Part shown: positions 33,546 through 44,197 of the stretch, one piece after another
Position numbering within the stretch: the first letter of the stretch is position 1
How the letters are laid out: every line of letters starts with the position of its first letter
Assembly: GCF_001422725.1 (NCBI RefSeq)
Contig: NZ_LMMA01000006.1
Location: forward strand, 1 to 64,000
Source of the DNA: Flavobacterium sp. Leaf82
Lineage (GTDB): Bacteria; Bacteroidota; Bacteroidia; Flavobacteriales; Flavobacteriaceae
Length of the DNA: 64,000 bases
Direction: 5' to 3'
The notes under the pieces: model-generated
The model's database searches: none
What the model was told of the DNA's origin: nothing
Seen by the model: only the letters and a program-made list of their open reading frames with translations
Made by a program: the position numbers and the translations under genes

Positions 33546-33714
33546 AATATGTTTTGGTTATAAGTTTATTTTTTAAATTTTAACTTAAATAGATTATAGT
33601 CTAAAGCTCTTATTTCTAAAGTTCTTATACCAGATTCGATTTTAAGCTAAAAATATCATGTTCTGAAAATAGAAGTGATACTAATCAATGGTGTCAATAA
33701 ATTGCATAATAAAA

Positions 33715-33747
33715 AACCAAGAAGCGGTAACATACCACTTCTTGGTT
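33715..33747 (-). terminator. Terminator of the hcp gene
   Basis: The stem AACCAAGAAGCGGTA with TACCACTTCTTGGTT is separated by a short loop, with a T run on the minus-strand exit side. It lies 16 bp past the hcp stop and 170 bp before vgrG, so hcp is a separate transcript. Confidence 0.85.
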
Positions 33748-33762
33748 GTTAAAAGGGAAAAG

Positions 33763-34158
33763 TTAAACTCTTGCCCAATTGTTGTCTAATGTTGCATTAC
33801 CCAATGTAATTTTCTCTGCTGAGAAAGTAATCTCAGTTACCATTGGAGTTTCTGCCAAAGCATCTAATTGCTCGCTGAAGAAAACAATAAAAGCATTCTC
33901 AAAAGAAAGTTCTTTCATTACTTGTTCAGAATCAGCTTTAAAAAACTTTATTTTTCCGCTTACCGGTTTGTGCTGACTGTTTACTGCCTGCTCAATAACA
34001 GTAGTATTATCTGTAGATTTTACTTTTAAGTTTAATCTACCTCCTTTAATTTCAGATGAAACTGCTCCTTTACCATCAGTATGTCTCATCATTTCAACTT
34101 TTGAAAATAATACTTGGTACTCCTGTCCTTCGAATTCTAAAATTGCTTTAAATGCCAT
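33763..34158 (-). CDS. hcp: T6SS tube protein Hcp (TssD)
   Basis: The 131-residue protein starts MAFKAILEFEGQEYQVLFSK and includes TDGKGAVSSEIKGGRLNLKV and SGKIKFFKADSEQVMKELSF, the pattern of the Bacteroidota T6SSiii TssD proteins. It forms the hexameric tube rings expelled with the spike. Soluble, no signal peptide, expected length. The gene is monocistronic, followed by a strong terminator, which fits the high copy number needed for tube protein. Confidence 0.92.
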   Translation of the reverse strand: MAFKAILEFEGQEYQVLFSKVEMMRHTDGKGAVSSEIKGGRLNLKVKSTDNTTVIEQAVNSQHKPVSGKIKFFKADSEQVMKELSFENAFIVFFSEQLDALAETPMVTEITFSAEKITLGNATLDNNWARV

Positions 34159-35026
34159 AATAAAAATAATTAGATTGTAAAATGTTAAAAATTGGTTTTT
34201 AGAATCCTCTTTGTTTTTGTCTGACTAGTATAAACAAAAAGTGAAGAATTCTATATGATTTTATAATACCTCATTTGTACTTAAAGTACTTTTATTAAAC
34301 TCCCTTGTTACAGAAAGTTAAGGATAATTATAATTGATATTTGTACGAATATACAACTATAAATAAAAAAAGATAATATATTTTGTAATATTTTTCATAA
34401 AAAAAATAAATCATCAATAGAAAAGCCCTAATACATAAATTGATCTTGTACCCAACTAACGATCAATGGCTAGCACGTTCAAAATAGAACCAGAATGTGA
34501 TTTTATTTATAATTTTTAATTTGTATTGAACCAAAAAGTTTTGCACTTTAAACTAATCCTTTTAAACCACATCAAGCATTGGTATAGGTTCCTGCCTGTG
34601 CTTTTTTTAAAATGACACGCCAGCAGCAAAATGAAGGAAGAAAAAATGTTAATAGGTAAAGTTTTTTTCATAAGAAATTTTCTATCTGTACAATTTTATT
34701 CGTGCGCAAATCTAAACTACTTAAACATCAAAATTGTACGGTTTTCCTCATTTTTCATCGAATTTAAGCCATTTTATTTATGGACATAAAAAAAACAACC
34801 ATAACATACTTAAATAGAATAAATTACGAAATATTACAAAAACTTAATTTAATGTTAAACTTACAAAACAGGAATTTTTTCTTTGCATTTTACGTGTAAT
34901 ATTGTCTTTTTTGAGTAGAAATCATCTTTAAAATAAGTTGATAAAAGATGAAAAATAAACCAATTATTGAGGAGAGAAATTTATATTATTTATAAAACAT
35001 AACTTATCATACAATCTAAAAACAAA
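34159..35026. other. Intergenic region upstream of hcp, no gene seen
   Basis: 870 bp of AT-rich DNA between hcp and the terminator of the next gene. It must hold the hcp promoter, but I found no clean TTTG-N19-TAnnTTTG pair on the minus strand. The nearest match is the reverse of CGAATATA around 34346. No supported ORF, tRNA or repeat. Confidence 0.4.
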
Positions 35027-35053
35027 AAACCTATTTCATAACGAAATAGGTTT
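35027..35053 (-). terminator. Terminator of the delta-60 repeat gene
   Basis: AAACCTATTTC and GAAATAGGTTT form a perfect 11-bp stem around a 5-base loop, followed on the minus strand by TTTTTGTTTTT. It lies 38 bp past the stop. Confidence 0.85.
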
Positions 35054-35090
35054 CTGTTTTGTGACTAAAGTAGATTTTACCAGTAAATAA

Positions 35091-36653
35091 CTATTTAATA
35101 ACTTTTATCGTTTTAGCTACTTTTCCACTACCGTTTATTTTTAAAAAGTAAACTCCTTTTGATAAATTTTTACCGGATAAATCTAGCGCTTCCGTAGTTG
35201 CTCCTTCACTATAGTTTTTGTTTCTAACGAGATTAGAAACCAGAATTCCTTTAGCATCATATAGGTCAACATTAAGATTGGCAGATTCTTCTAGTTGTAC
35301 TGTTAAAGTTGGATAATCATTTACAGGATTTGGACTTATTGTGATTTCATTTACTGTTTTACCAAAATCAATTGTTGACAATGCCAATACAGTATTGTTT
35401 AGTCTGGTTACAACAAAACCGCCTTTATTTCCTGCCATAACAATTTTATTATCAGGCTGAATCAGCATGGTTTGAAAGTAATCGTGTCCTGGTCCAAAAT
35501 TAGTTGTAAAATACCCATTTGTACCAAAAGATGTATTTAAAGCTCCGCTCAAATTATAAGATTCTATCCCAAAATTATAATCACTTGTAAGTCCTACACC
35601 ATAACCAACCAATAGAGCGTTATTGTGGTCGATTGTAATATCAGTTGCAAAACTTGCTATATTGGTACCAAAATCTCTTAGAATTTTACCGTTTACTCCA
35701 AATGAATTATCGGCAACACCATTCGCATTATATTTTGATATAAAACCACAATATTTTACTCCGTCGAATGATGAACCGCCAATATAAATATCATTATTTT
35801 TTGAGATCACACATTTGTTTAATTGCGAAAATTGTCTGTAATCCTCTTCGATTAGCCCAGTTCCGTTTGGACCAAAACTCGTTACAATTTCGCCATTAGC
35901 ATTATATTTTGCAATTACACAACTTAAGCCAGAAGTGTTTCTTCCTACGGCTATAATATTTTCATTACTTGTAAATTTCATATCTAAAATTTCTCCTCTA
36001 AGAAGATCCGGAGTAAATACAAAACCATTTGTACCATATGTTTGATCTAAACTTCCGTTTGTATTAAATCTGGCTAAGCCAAAAGTGCTAAATCCGGGAT
36101 CTTCTACAGATTCAAACGCTCCGCCAACGATCATTTTACCATCAGCCTGAATTAGTAATGAATTTACGAATTGCGGATAGTCTAAGGTTTCAACTTTTAT
36201 ACCATCAACATCAAAACTGGTATCTAAACTTCCGTTTTCATTATATCTCACAATCATAATATCACTATACAATGTATTTTGTGACGGAACATACGTACTA
36301 CCTGCAACTACAATTTTACCATTTGTTTGCAAAGCCACACTTTGTGCTGTACAATGATCTCCAAATAAAGTGGTTACATATCCGCCATTCCCAAAAGTGG
36401 CATCCAGAGTTCCGTTAGGTAAATATCTGGCCACTACAAAAGAGGATCCGGCAGCGTAAGAATTGGTATTACCAACTACTATTATTTTTCCATCTGATTG
36501 TAAAGCCGAATCATAAGCCTGATTGTTCCCAGAGATTCCAGTAAGCACTTTACCTCCAGACCCGAAGCTTGTATCGAGTGTTCCGCCTTGTGAAAATGCC
36601 TTGCTGCTAAATAATGTTAATACTAAAATAAAAATAGGTAGAGTTCTTCTCAT
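35091..36653 (-). CDS. Delta-60 repeat protein with T9SS sorting domain
   Basis: The 520-residue protein has a Sec signal peptide (residues 1-21, ending KAFSQG). Then come about seven delta-60 repeats, each marked by LDTSFGxxG or a variant (LDTSFGSGGKV, LDATFGNGGYV, LDQTYGTNGF, LNTSFGTNGYF), forming a beta-propeller-like body. The last ~85 residues are a T9SS type A sorting domain (ITISPNPVNDYPTL, GVYFLKINGSGK, TIKVIK). It should be exported by T9SS and attached to or released from the surface. Monocistronic. Ligand unknown. Confidence 0.9.
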   Translation of the reverse strand: MRRTLPIFILVLTLFSSKAFSQGGTLDTSFGSGGKVLTGISGNNQAYDSALQSDGKIIVVGNTNSYAAGSSFVVARYLPNGTLDATFGNGGYVTTLFGDHCTAQSVALQTNGKIVVAGSTYVPSQNTLYSDIMIVRYNENGSLDTSFDVDGIKVETLDYPQFVNSLLIQADGKMIVGGAFESVEDPGFSTFGLARFNTNGSLDQTYGTNGFVFTPDLLRGEILDMKFTSNENIIAVGRNTSGLSCVIAKYNANGEIVTSFGPNGTGLIEEDYRQFSQLNKCVISKNNDIYIGGSSFDGVKYCGFISKYNANGVADNSFGVNGKILRDFGTNIASFATDITIDHNNALLVGYGVGLTSDYNFGIESYNLSGALNTSFGTNGYFTTNFGPGHDYFQTMLIQPDNKIVMAGNKGGFVVTRLNNTVLALSTIDFGKTVNEITISPNPVNDYPTLTVQLEESANLNVDLYDAKGILVSNLVRNKNYSEGATTEALDLSGKNLSKGVYFLKINGSGKVAKTIKVIK

Positions 36654-36767
36654 ATAATCTGTTTTTTGGTGTTTTAATTTAATGACTAAAGGATGTTTTT
36701 GAAGGCTAATTTAATCGTATTTATCTTATTATCCTAATGGTGAATATTTAGATTCTAAAATAAAAAA

Positions 36768-36810
36768 ACAGGTAAATACTATTTAGTTTGCCCCACATTT
36801 ACTTGTTTTT
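36768..36810 (-). terminator. Terminator downstream of the surface cluster
   Basis: ACAGGTAAAT and ATTTACTTGT form a 10-bp stem around a 19-base loop, with T7 on the minus-strand exit side and T9 on the other, so it may act both ways. It closes the long minus-strand surface-protein cluster. Confidence 0.7.
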
Positions 36811-36838
36811 TTTTGCTAATTGTATTACATCTAAAACT

Positions 36839-36879
36839 AACAACAAAGAGACGATCTTTATCAGGTCGCCTCTGTTGTT
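36839..36879 (-). terminator. Hairpin just past the surface cluster
   Basis: AACAACA...GAGACGATC pairs with GGTCGCCTC...TGTTGTT (about 15 bp with a bulge and one mismatch). It is 36 bp after the last gene of the cluster and precedes the stronger terminator at 36768. The T run is poor, so it may stabilise the 3' end rather than terminate. Confidence 0.5.
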
Positions 36880-36914
36880 TTCTTGACATCTGTCTAAAAT
36901 CTACTTTAAACTTA

Positions 36915-39900
36915 CTATCTAAAATTGTTATTATTTCTATATTTATAGGTAAACTCGTTTGCCTGTTTATCTCCCGGTAAATTGTATTTCATGACAATTT
37001 CATAGTTTCCGTAACGCATAAACTGAAAAGTAGAGTTCTTAAAGCGTTTTGCAATTGTCTCAATACTAGTATCACCATTTACATAACCATTGATAATCTG
37101 ATTGTCTAAATCAACCCAGTCTTGTTTATAAATTAGAGGCAAATTGTATTTATACGGAAAATTGCCTTTTGTCCAGGATTGGTTCACATTATTTTCGATA
37201 CTGGTCATATAATAAGCGTTCACAGGTATTGCTTTTGCAGGAATCACTCCCAGTTCACTCGTGTCTCTGTTGCTTATAGCATAATTACCATTTACTGGAT
37301 AATCTTTATACAAATACGGAAAAATATCTGTTGTATAATATTGATCATTAAGCTTTGATTGTGCAATTATTATTGGTTTATTATCACTGTAATTTACTCC
37401 CTGAAGATCAACAAGATCAAATGCTTCCTGACTTGAAATAGTGTTGGTTAAGTAAATAACATCTGAAAATAATGGCCAAAAATTATAATCCTGCGTACTT
37501 ATCGAATTCATTTTAGCACTAAATGTTTTGTATTTACTGGTACTAAATGAATACGTTAAACGCTCAATACTACCTTCTGCCTTAGATAAAGCATCGGCTT
37601 GGTTTTCTTTTATTTGTATGTCGTTACCATCATTATTAATTGTATTTGTTTTTGTAGCAGCTGTGGTATTTCTTGTTTCACTCTGCTTAAGACTACTTAC
37701 AATTGATAAATTGTATTTTTTTTCCTGATCAATATTTGGTAAATCATAATACACTTCATTTGTACTGGTATCATAATTAAAAGCTGTTGCTTTAGCATTA
37801 GAAGTTCCGTCGAGATCTAATTTTACGCTTGTTTCCCAATTTGAATCTTCAAACAAATAATCCTGACCACGTTTTAGCTGAATATATCCTTTAGGATATT
37901 CTTCTTCAAGGAAATATTTTTGCTCAACAACCGGATACGAATATTTAATATTGGTAAGCGGAATATGATTAGGAGCTCCACCTGTTGTAAACAATCTTTC
38001 TTCAAATTCTGTAGCAACTTTCCCGTCTACTTTTATTGGCTCGAATGAACCATTTACCATTTTCTGAAAACTAACCTCAACCTGAACTTTTAGTTCTTTG
38101 TTTGGAGGTAAAATATCTGTTGAAACAAAATTAGCTCTGTCTTTCATAGAACTCCATTCTAAAACTCCCGGAATTTCTTTTGTCCCGTCAAAAACTTTAA
38201 ATTTCTCTAATATCACTTTATAGGTAACATCTCCCACATCTTCAGGAATTACAAATGCTTCATTTACTTTCATTGAAAAAGCAGCTTGTGGAACAGCAAA
38301 AACATCTATATCTGTAGAGCTTTGTTTTGGCGTTACATCCGTTATTAGTTTAAGTCCGCCTAATGGAGATGCATTTTCAAATTGACATTCTTCTCCAAGT
38401 TCAAATTTAAAACGGAATTTTCCCTTAATTAATCCTCCCAGAACATTCATATTTCCGGCTACATAACCACGCATCCAAACTGGGTTTGGTAATTTTGCCT
38501 GCAGTAAAACAGCTGCTCCTCCTGAAATAATTGGAACTTTTAATTTTAAGAATGATAATTTAATCCTGATTCCCAATTCTCCCTGCAAGTATGCATACGA
38601 TTGTCCATTCGCATACCAGCCATTTATACCTACACGCTCTCCTGTATTAGAACATCTTGCTTCCTGATAATCTTTAAGCATAATATCGAATCCCATTCCG
38701 GCTTGAAAACGTGCGTAAAAAAGCAAGAAACTTAAATCTCCGGTATCAAAGTCAAGGCTTGCGCCAAAGGCAACCCCTCCTCCATTTTTTAATGCGTTTT
38801 CATCACGCATATAATCCAGTTCTTTGGCATCAACACCTAAAATTTGTGCCACAACTGCCGGCGGCGGCGGACTTCCCGGTAATAATGTTCCTGCCATGAA
38901 ATAACTGGTTGTTTTTAGGTACATTCCGGCAACTCCAATTTTTATACCGCATCTGTCATCCGGCGTTCCCATGTACATATACCAATCTTTTGGGTCTTTA
39001 TGAAAAACGCCCCAAACGGCTCTTCCTCCTTCTCCAATACCGGACAGAAAATTTCCTGGGGTATTAATATATACATCTGTTGTAGCGTGCATCGAATTAT
39101 TCTGAAAATCAAATTCTACTGCAGCGGCCATTTTTATACCTACCGCAGCTGATAAATCTCCCGGAATTGCCAATTTTGCTTCTGGTATATATTTACTTGC
39201 AAAAGAACCTTTAAGATCACTATCTGTTACCCCCATAAAACTTTTCTTTGAGGTAACATTAGAAGCTACTTTACCCATTAAATCCGTAACATTTTTAAGT
39301 CCCGGAATTGTGGCCATAACATTTGCTTTCCCAAAAATCGCTAATCTGTTTACACCTCCTTTTGAGTTAAAAGCAATTTCGAATCCTGCTTCACCATCAC
39401 AAACACTTTCTGAACCAATATTAAAATAAATTAAGGCTTTAATTCCCAGACTTATTTTATCATCAGGTGTATAACTCAATCCTGACGGAGAGAAATCCCC
39501 AATTGCTACATCGGGATTTCGATGCATTTTATAATAAGCTCCTCCACCAAAACCGGTAATCATAAACGGTGCAGGAACCGGAGGCCATTTTACAGCAGCA
39601 TCAAAATACCAATATCTAAAAGTCGTACGCCCAAAAATAGCTTTGGCTTTTACATTTACTACACCGGCAACATCGACTTCAAGATCTGCGTTAAATCCGT
39701 TTCCGTATACGGGGTCTTTTTCCATTAAGATAAGACTTCCGTTAATCGTTAATCCGCTAAATTTACAGTTAATGCTTATGGCTGATAAATCTAAACCATC
39801 ATACTTGCTTCGCTGCCTGTAGCCGTCATCATACATTTTACCTTTTATCCCAATACGGGCTGTGGCTCCTGCTCCAAGACTTTCCATCAGGTTAATCCCT

Positions 39901-41609
39901 AAATCAAAATCGATTCTGGAATTATCCCCGTTAATGGCTACATTTATATTACCAATCGAAACCGGGAAATTACCAAAAGCAACTGTACCTTTATATCCCA
40001 TATTTCGAACAGAAATAATAGGCGAAACGGTTTGTAATTGCAGGTTTTCAAAAGAAATCCCTTTAAAATCGACTGTCTTTTTCCCTTCAACATCTTTTTC
40101 ATCAGATGCTCCTTTGTTAGTACCAAAAGAAATTTCTCCGTTTAAGTTTGCTTTGGGTAAAAACTTCCCGTTTAATAATTTTAACTCAATAGAACTGTTG
40201 GGTAACAGTAAAGCTTTTGCTTTCCAGATATCAAAAGAAATAGAATCTTTTGTAACCACAACTAATTGTTGCTCCTCCATGGATATAAAACCATTATAAG
40301 TCAGCCCTGTTCTATTGGTCTGAGCTGGTTTTGCAGGTGTTACCGGTGTTGCTGCAGTCACTGGTGTTACAGGAGCTGGAATTGGCGGAGCTGTAACGGC
40401 AGTTTCTTTTTTCTCTGGTTTCGCTTTACTAATTGGCAAAAGAATTTCTCCACTTAAATTTGCCTTCACAAAAGTATTGGCAGCAATCGTTACATCGATA
40501 TGATCTAAGGAGTATGCCCACGATTTTTCCTGACTGGTTATACCACGATCCAGTGGGAAAACATTATCTGCATAAAAAGTTCCGGAAACTCCAAATTTAT
40601 CTATAATAAGATTTTGTGCTCCCACATGAATTCTTTCTTTGTTGGAAGCGGTATCTGTAGTTTGAAATTCTTTTGGCAATCCAACATCAAAAGCCTGAAT
40701 AAATACACCTTTCCAGGATTCCTCACTTGGTACCAAAAGTGCATTTTTGGCATAATATTCCGGAAAAACTACTGCTGGATCATTTTTCACATCACTTAAA
40801 TCCAATACTGCATTACTCACCAGAAATTGGAAATTACCATCAAAATCTTTTCCGTTTCGTTTGTCTTTTAATGTAAAGGGCTGCAGACTTACATTTACCA
40901 GGATATCATTCCAGCTGCTTGCCGTAAAACTAAAATCACCTCTAACCCTATTCGGGATCTGAAATGTTTTTCCGTTATAATAAGTTTTAGGAACTGTTAA
41001 TTTTTTTTCATCAACGGTTTTAGTTGACGGATCAATTGGTAATATCAGATTTCTAGAAAACTCTACTGCTCCTGAAATTTTCATTTCCTTAAAACCGTCA
41101 CAGTCAATTGTTACATAAGTTAAATCGCTGACATCTCCGGTAGCCATATCAAAACCACCATATAGAGATACCTGCCATTTGTTTTCACTAAACGGAATAT
41201 CTACATTGCCTAACAATACCAATTTTGCTTCTCCCACAATACCTCCCTGATGCGATAGTTTTATATTATCAGCACCAAAAAACAATTGCATTGGTCGTCC
41301 ATTTTTATCTTTCTGCGGAATATCAACTCTACAAAAAACAGTCAAAGTAGTATATTCCGGTGAAAAAACTGCTTTCGTAATTCCAATAGAATATTGAACA
41401 TTACTTATTGTTTTACGAATTCCTACTGGAAGTTGTACCAAATCCTGATTCGATAATTTATCTATCCAAAGATCAGAAACATCTATTTTATCTATAGAAG
41501 CTGTAGCAATACTTATTTCTTTTGGAATAGGTATTTCCTGCCCATAAGAAAAAACAACCGAAAGCATGATAAATAATACCGATAAATGTATTTTGTAAAA
41601 CTTTTTCAT
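36915..41609 (-). CDS. Very large secreted beta-rich protein of the TANFOR cluster
   Basis: The ATG at 41609 gives 1564 residues with a clean signal peptide (MKKFYKIHLSVLFIMLSVVF, then SYGQ). A start 12 codons further up would hide the signal. The body is dominated by alternating beta strands with many Gly (AGMGFDIMLKDY, LQGELGIRIKLSFLKLKVPI), broken near residue 420 by a Pro/Ala/Thr linker (PVTPVTAATPVTPAKP). The C-terminal ~400 residues look like Ig-like segments. No T9SS sorting domain is present. No family recognised. It is the last gene of the cluster, following a barrel-like protein by 124 bp. A surface or periplasm-spanning structural role is only a guess. Confidence 0.7.
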   Translation of the reverse strand: MKKFYKIHLSVLFIMLSVVFSYGQEIPIPKEISIATASIDKIDVSDLWIDKLSNQDLVQLPVGIRKTISNVQYSIGITKAVFSPEYTTLTVFCRVDIPQKDKNGRPMQLFFGADNIKLSHQGGIVGEAKLVLLGNVDIPFSENKWQVSLYGGFDMATGDVSDLTYVTIDCDGFKEMKISGAVEFSRNLILPIDPSTKTVDEKKLTVPKTYYNGKTFQIPNRVRGDFSFTASSWNDILVNVSLQPFTLKDKRNGKDFDGNFQFLVSNAVLDLSDVKNDPAVVFPEYYAKNALLVPSEESWKGVFIQAFDVGLPKEFQTTDTASNKERIHVGAQNLIIDKFGVSGTFYADNVFPLDRGITSQEKSWAYSLDHIDVTIAANTFVKANLSGEILLPISKAKPEKKETAVTAPPIPAPVTPVTAATPVTPAKPAQTNRTGLTYNGFISMEEQQLVVVTKDSISFDIWKAKALLLPNSSIELKLLNGKFLPKANLNGEISFGTNKGASDEKDVEGKKTVDFKGISFENLQLQTVSPIISVRNMGYKGTVAFGNFPVSIGNINVAINGDNSRIDFDLGINLMESLGAGATARIGIKGKMYDDGYRQRSKYDGLDLSAISINCKFSGLTINGSLILMEKDPVYGNGFNADLEVDVAGVVNVKAKAIFGRTTFRYWYFDAAVKWPPVPAPFMITGFGGGAYYKMHRNPDVAIGDFSPSGLSYTPDDKISLGIKALIYFNIGSESVCDGEAGFEIAFNSKGGVNRLAIFGKANVMATIPGLKNVTDLMGKVASNVTSKKSFMGVTDSDLKGSFASKYIPEAKLAIPGDLSAAVGIKMAAAVEFDFQNNSMHATTDVYINTPGNFLSGIGEGGRAVWGVFHKDPKDWYMYMGTPDDRCGIKIGVAGMYLKTTSYFMAGTLLPGSPPPPAVVAQILGVDAKELDYMRDENALKNGGGVAFGASLDFDTGDLSFLLFYARFQAGMGFDIMLKDYQEARCSNTGERVGINGWYANGQSYAYLQGELGIRIKLSFLKLKVPIISGGAAVLLQAKLPNPVWMRGYVAGNMNVLGGLIKGKFRFKFELGEECQFENASPLGGLKLITDVTPKQSSTDIDVFAVPQAAFSMKVNEAFVIPEDVGDVTYKVILEKFKVFDGTKEIPGVLEWSSMKDRANFVSTDILPPNKELKVQVEVSFQKMVNGSFEPIKVDGKVATEFEERLFTTGGAPNHIPLTNIKYSYPVVEQKYFLEEEYPKGYIQLKRGQDYLFEDSNWETSVKLDLDGTSNAKATAFNYDTSTNEVYYDLPNIDQEKKYNLSIVSSLKQSETRNTTAATKTNTINNDGNDIQIKENQADALSKAEGSIERLTYSFSTSKYKTFSAKMNSISTQDYNFWPLFSDVIYLTNTISSQEAFDLVDLQGVNYSDNKPIIIAQSKLNDQYYTTDIFPYLYKDYPVNGNYAISNRDTSELGVIPAKAIPVNAYYMTSIENNVNQSWTKGNFPYKYNLPLIYKQDWVDLDNQIINGYVNGDTSIETIAKRFKNSTFQFMRYGNYEIVMKYNLPGDKQANEFTYKYRNNNNFR

Positions 41610-41733
41610 AAGCAAATAATCCTGTTTTTTTGTAAAATAAAACATAGTAACTTCTTTAATATTTTAGCCAGACTGTTTTTTGAAACGATCCCGAAACCTT
41701 TATTTTTATATTAAAGTACCTATTTCTGATCCT

Positions 41734-44190
41734 TTAATTATTCTTTAAATATTTAAATTCAACTTCGTCATCTTTAGCATTTTTCAGTGCTAAATCATGA
41801 TAAAACGGAATTAGTTTGATTTTTAATTCTTCTATTACTTCTGCATCTGTTTTTTTCTCTTTCATCATTTTAAAGAAATGACTTAACTCTTCTTTATTAA
41901 AAATTGAAAGACTTTCGTTTTTATGAATTTCATCTGCAGGAGTATTGGCAAGTGTCGAAATCTCCTGAATCATCCATCGATGCACTAATAATGGCTGCAA
42001 TTTTTTATTTTTTCGTTCAACGAGTTTTAAATAAGAATTATAACTTGTTTTATCCGTTACATCTTCTTCCTTTACACCATGCATCTTGTGTTTATTTACA
42101 CGCCCTAAAGCCATCACATAGTCATTTTCGAACCCTTCATCTTTACGAATCATATCTTCTTGTAAACTTTTTACAGTTTCAAGGATGTATTTATTATAGC
42201 GGTCTAAGATGTCGTTGTTTAAATCATATGCATTCAAATAGTTTAAGGCTTTTTCTTTGAAACTTTCATCATCCGGAGTCAAAGTAGTAAGCGTTAATAA
42301 ATGCTGTAATTCGTCTGCATCTTCTTTTGGCATTGGTCGCAAGGCAAGCTGAAGATCTTGCAGTTGCTTTATGATTTCGTTTCTTGTTCCTTCGTAAGTC
42401 TTGTCTTTGTGTTTTATTTTTAAAACAGGGTCCGAAGCAATTTTAGGTTGCTCTTTATGATCCCTTTTTGCCGGTAATTTTATTTTATCCAATGAGTACG
42501 AGTAATTTAATGTAGCGGTTAAATCATTAAATTGCTTTGCATTAGTACTATTTCTAAACATCGAAATTATACTCATATTAAAATTATGCTGTTCAAGCAA
42601 CACATAACTATTGTTGAATTTAACTCCAAATACTGAACTTGAATTGGTAGTTGCCTGCGAATTATTATAGAGAACTCCCAAATTAGTATTTAGCTTATCT
42701 TTAAATAATTTCTTAGAAGCTCCAACTGATGCTCCAACCGAAGAATTATTATTTTTAGCGACCTCATTACTGGTATAATTAAGGGAGCTGTTTAAGGAAA
42801 CTTTCGTTGCCATAAAGTTTACCGTATGTGCCAAATTATAATTTTGAACAGTACTTGCCTGACCTCTTCGTATCACTCCGCCCTGCTCATTTGCCTGACC
42901 TGCGATGCTATAATTGAAATTTAGATTTTGGTTTCTCTTTTTTCCAAAAACATATGACATATTCATATTGGCATTTTGCGATAATTGCCTGTAATCTAAA
43001 GTATCAGACTGCACTACATTTGGATTATTTATAAGCTCAAACTGATCTAATTTTTTATTGGTGTATGTAGAAAAATTAGAATAACTACCTGTAAAATTAA
43101 GCTGATCTGTTACTCTGTAATTCATATTGATCGAACCCACAACTCGCTTTGTATCTTGTTTTTTGGCTTTTGCCAAATCATCTCTCTGATATCCTAAACT
43201 GGTAGAAACGGTGATTCTATCCTGATAAAAAGGTCTTGCAAACCGCAAGGCTATATTTTCTAAATCGTTATTAAAATATAATGCTCCTAATGTGTTATAA
43301 TTAGGATCAATTCGTTCATATGTTAATCCTACGATACTTTTTTGAATGTTGTAATCAAAATTAACATTTAAAGCGTTCATAAAACTGGTGCTTTCTTTGC
43401 TGGAAAATAATCTATCCCTAAAACCTCCTCCGGAAAGATTACTGCTTCGAACATCATCTGTTAAAACTGACAAAGCGTACTCCACATTAAGATTCAAATT
43501 TTTAACCAGCGAGGTACTAAAAATTAAACTGTTTACAAAGTTCTCTTTTGGAGTTACGCCTTTATCATTTGTCATGTTTAATGAATTTACATCGTCTTTA
43601 GCATAAAAACCTATCCAGCCTATTTTATATTGTTGTTGCTCAAAACCTATTTTTGCACCATAACCCATACGTTGATATACAGGAATTCCGCCCATTGCAT
43701 TTTCTTCTGAAACTGCTTTAAGTAATTGTCCGCCCATTAAAGTTATTTTAAACGGACTTCTTGGAGTAAGTTCTAAACCAACTCCCCTAAACGGAAAACC
43801 ACTTAATGTATAAGGTGAAAATGTCATACTTACATTGCCTATATATGCTTTTACCCATTTGTATTTGGGCATAATACTTAATCTGTTAAAATCAAACGGG
43901 GCTGTATAACCTAAATTTTCTCCCTGATTGGTAATGCTGTAAAATAACGGAACGCTAAAATTAAAAGCACTAATATTCAAATTCCCTGAAAGCAGATATG
44001 TAAAAGGCTCACGTGCATTTGGCATACTCGATTTATAGTACATCATGTTCGCATTTACATTACCTGTAACTTTAAAATTTGGTTTATAAAAATTCTCTAA
44101 ATCTACATCCTGCGCATACCCTTTCCTGCAAATAAAACAGGCAAAAACAATACACAACCAAAACAAGATCTTCTTATTCTTTGTCTTCAT
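41734..44190 (-). CDS. Outer-membrane beta-barrel-like protein
   Basis: The 818-residue protein has a Sec signal ending near RKGYAQ. Residues ~30-600 alternate like the strands of a large barrel, with frequent aromatic girdles (VNANMMYYKSSMPN, FRGVGLELTPRSPFKITLMG, LNFTGSYSNFSTYTNKKLDQ). The last ~200 residues are a charged helical domain (RNEIIKQLQDLQLALRP, LVERKNKKLQPLLVHRWMIQ), odd for a barrel. It could be the outer-membrane channel or anchor of the cluster. It lies 7 bp after the PKD lipoprotein gene, so the two are cotranscribed. Family not recognised, no plug domain seen. Confidence 0.65.
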   Translation of the reverse strand: MKTKNKKILFWLCIVFACFICRKGYAQDVDLENFYKPNFKVTGNVNANMMYYKSSMPNAREPFTYLLSGNLNISAFNFSVPLFYSITNQGENLGYTAPFDFNRLSIMPKYKWVKAYIGNVSMTFSPYTLSGFPFRGVGLELTPRSPFKITLMGGQLLKAVSEENAMGGIPVYQRMGYGAKIGFEQQQYKIGWIGFYAKDDVNSLNMTNDKGVTPKENFVNSLIFSTSLVKNLNLNVEYALSVLTDDVRSSNLSGGGFRDRLFSSKESTSFMNALNVNFDYNIQKSIVGLTYERIDPNYNTLGALYFNNDLENIALRFARPFYQDRITVSTSLGYQRDDLAKAKKQDTKRVVGSINMNYRVTDQLNFTGSYSNFSTYTNKKLDQFELINNPNVVQSDTLDYRQLSQNANMNMSYVFGKKRNQNLNFNYSIAGQANEQGGVIRRGQASTVQNYNLAHTVNFMATKVSLNSSLNYTSNEVAKNNNSSVGASVGASKKLFKDKLNTNLGVLYNNSQATTNSSSVFGVKFNNSYVLLEQHNFNMSIISMFRNSTNAKQFNDLTATLNYSYSLDKIKLPAKRDHKEQPKIASDPVLKIKHKDKTYEGTRNEIIKQLQDLQLALRPMPKEDADELQHLLTLTTLTPDDESFKEKALNYLNAYDLNNDILDRYNKYILETVKSLQEDMIRKDEGFENDYVMALGRVNKHKMHGVKEEDVTDKTSYNSYLKLVERKNKKLQPLLVHRWMIQEISTLANTPADEIHKNESLSIFNKEELSHFFKMMKEKKTDAEVIEELKIKLIPFYHDLALKNAKDDEVEFKYLKNN

Positions 44191-44197
44191 TTATCGG

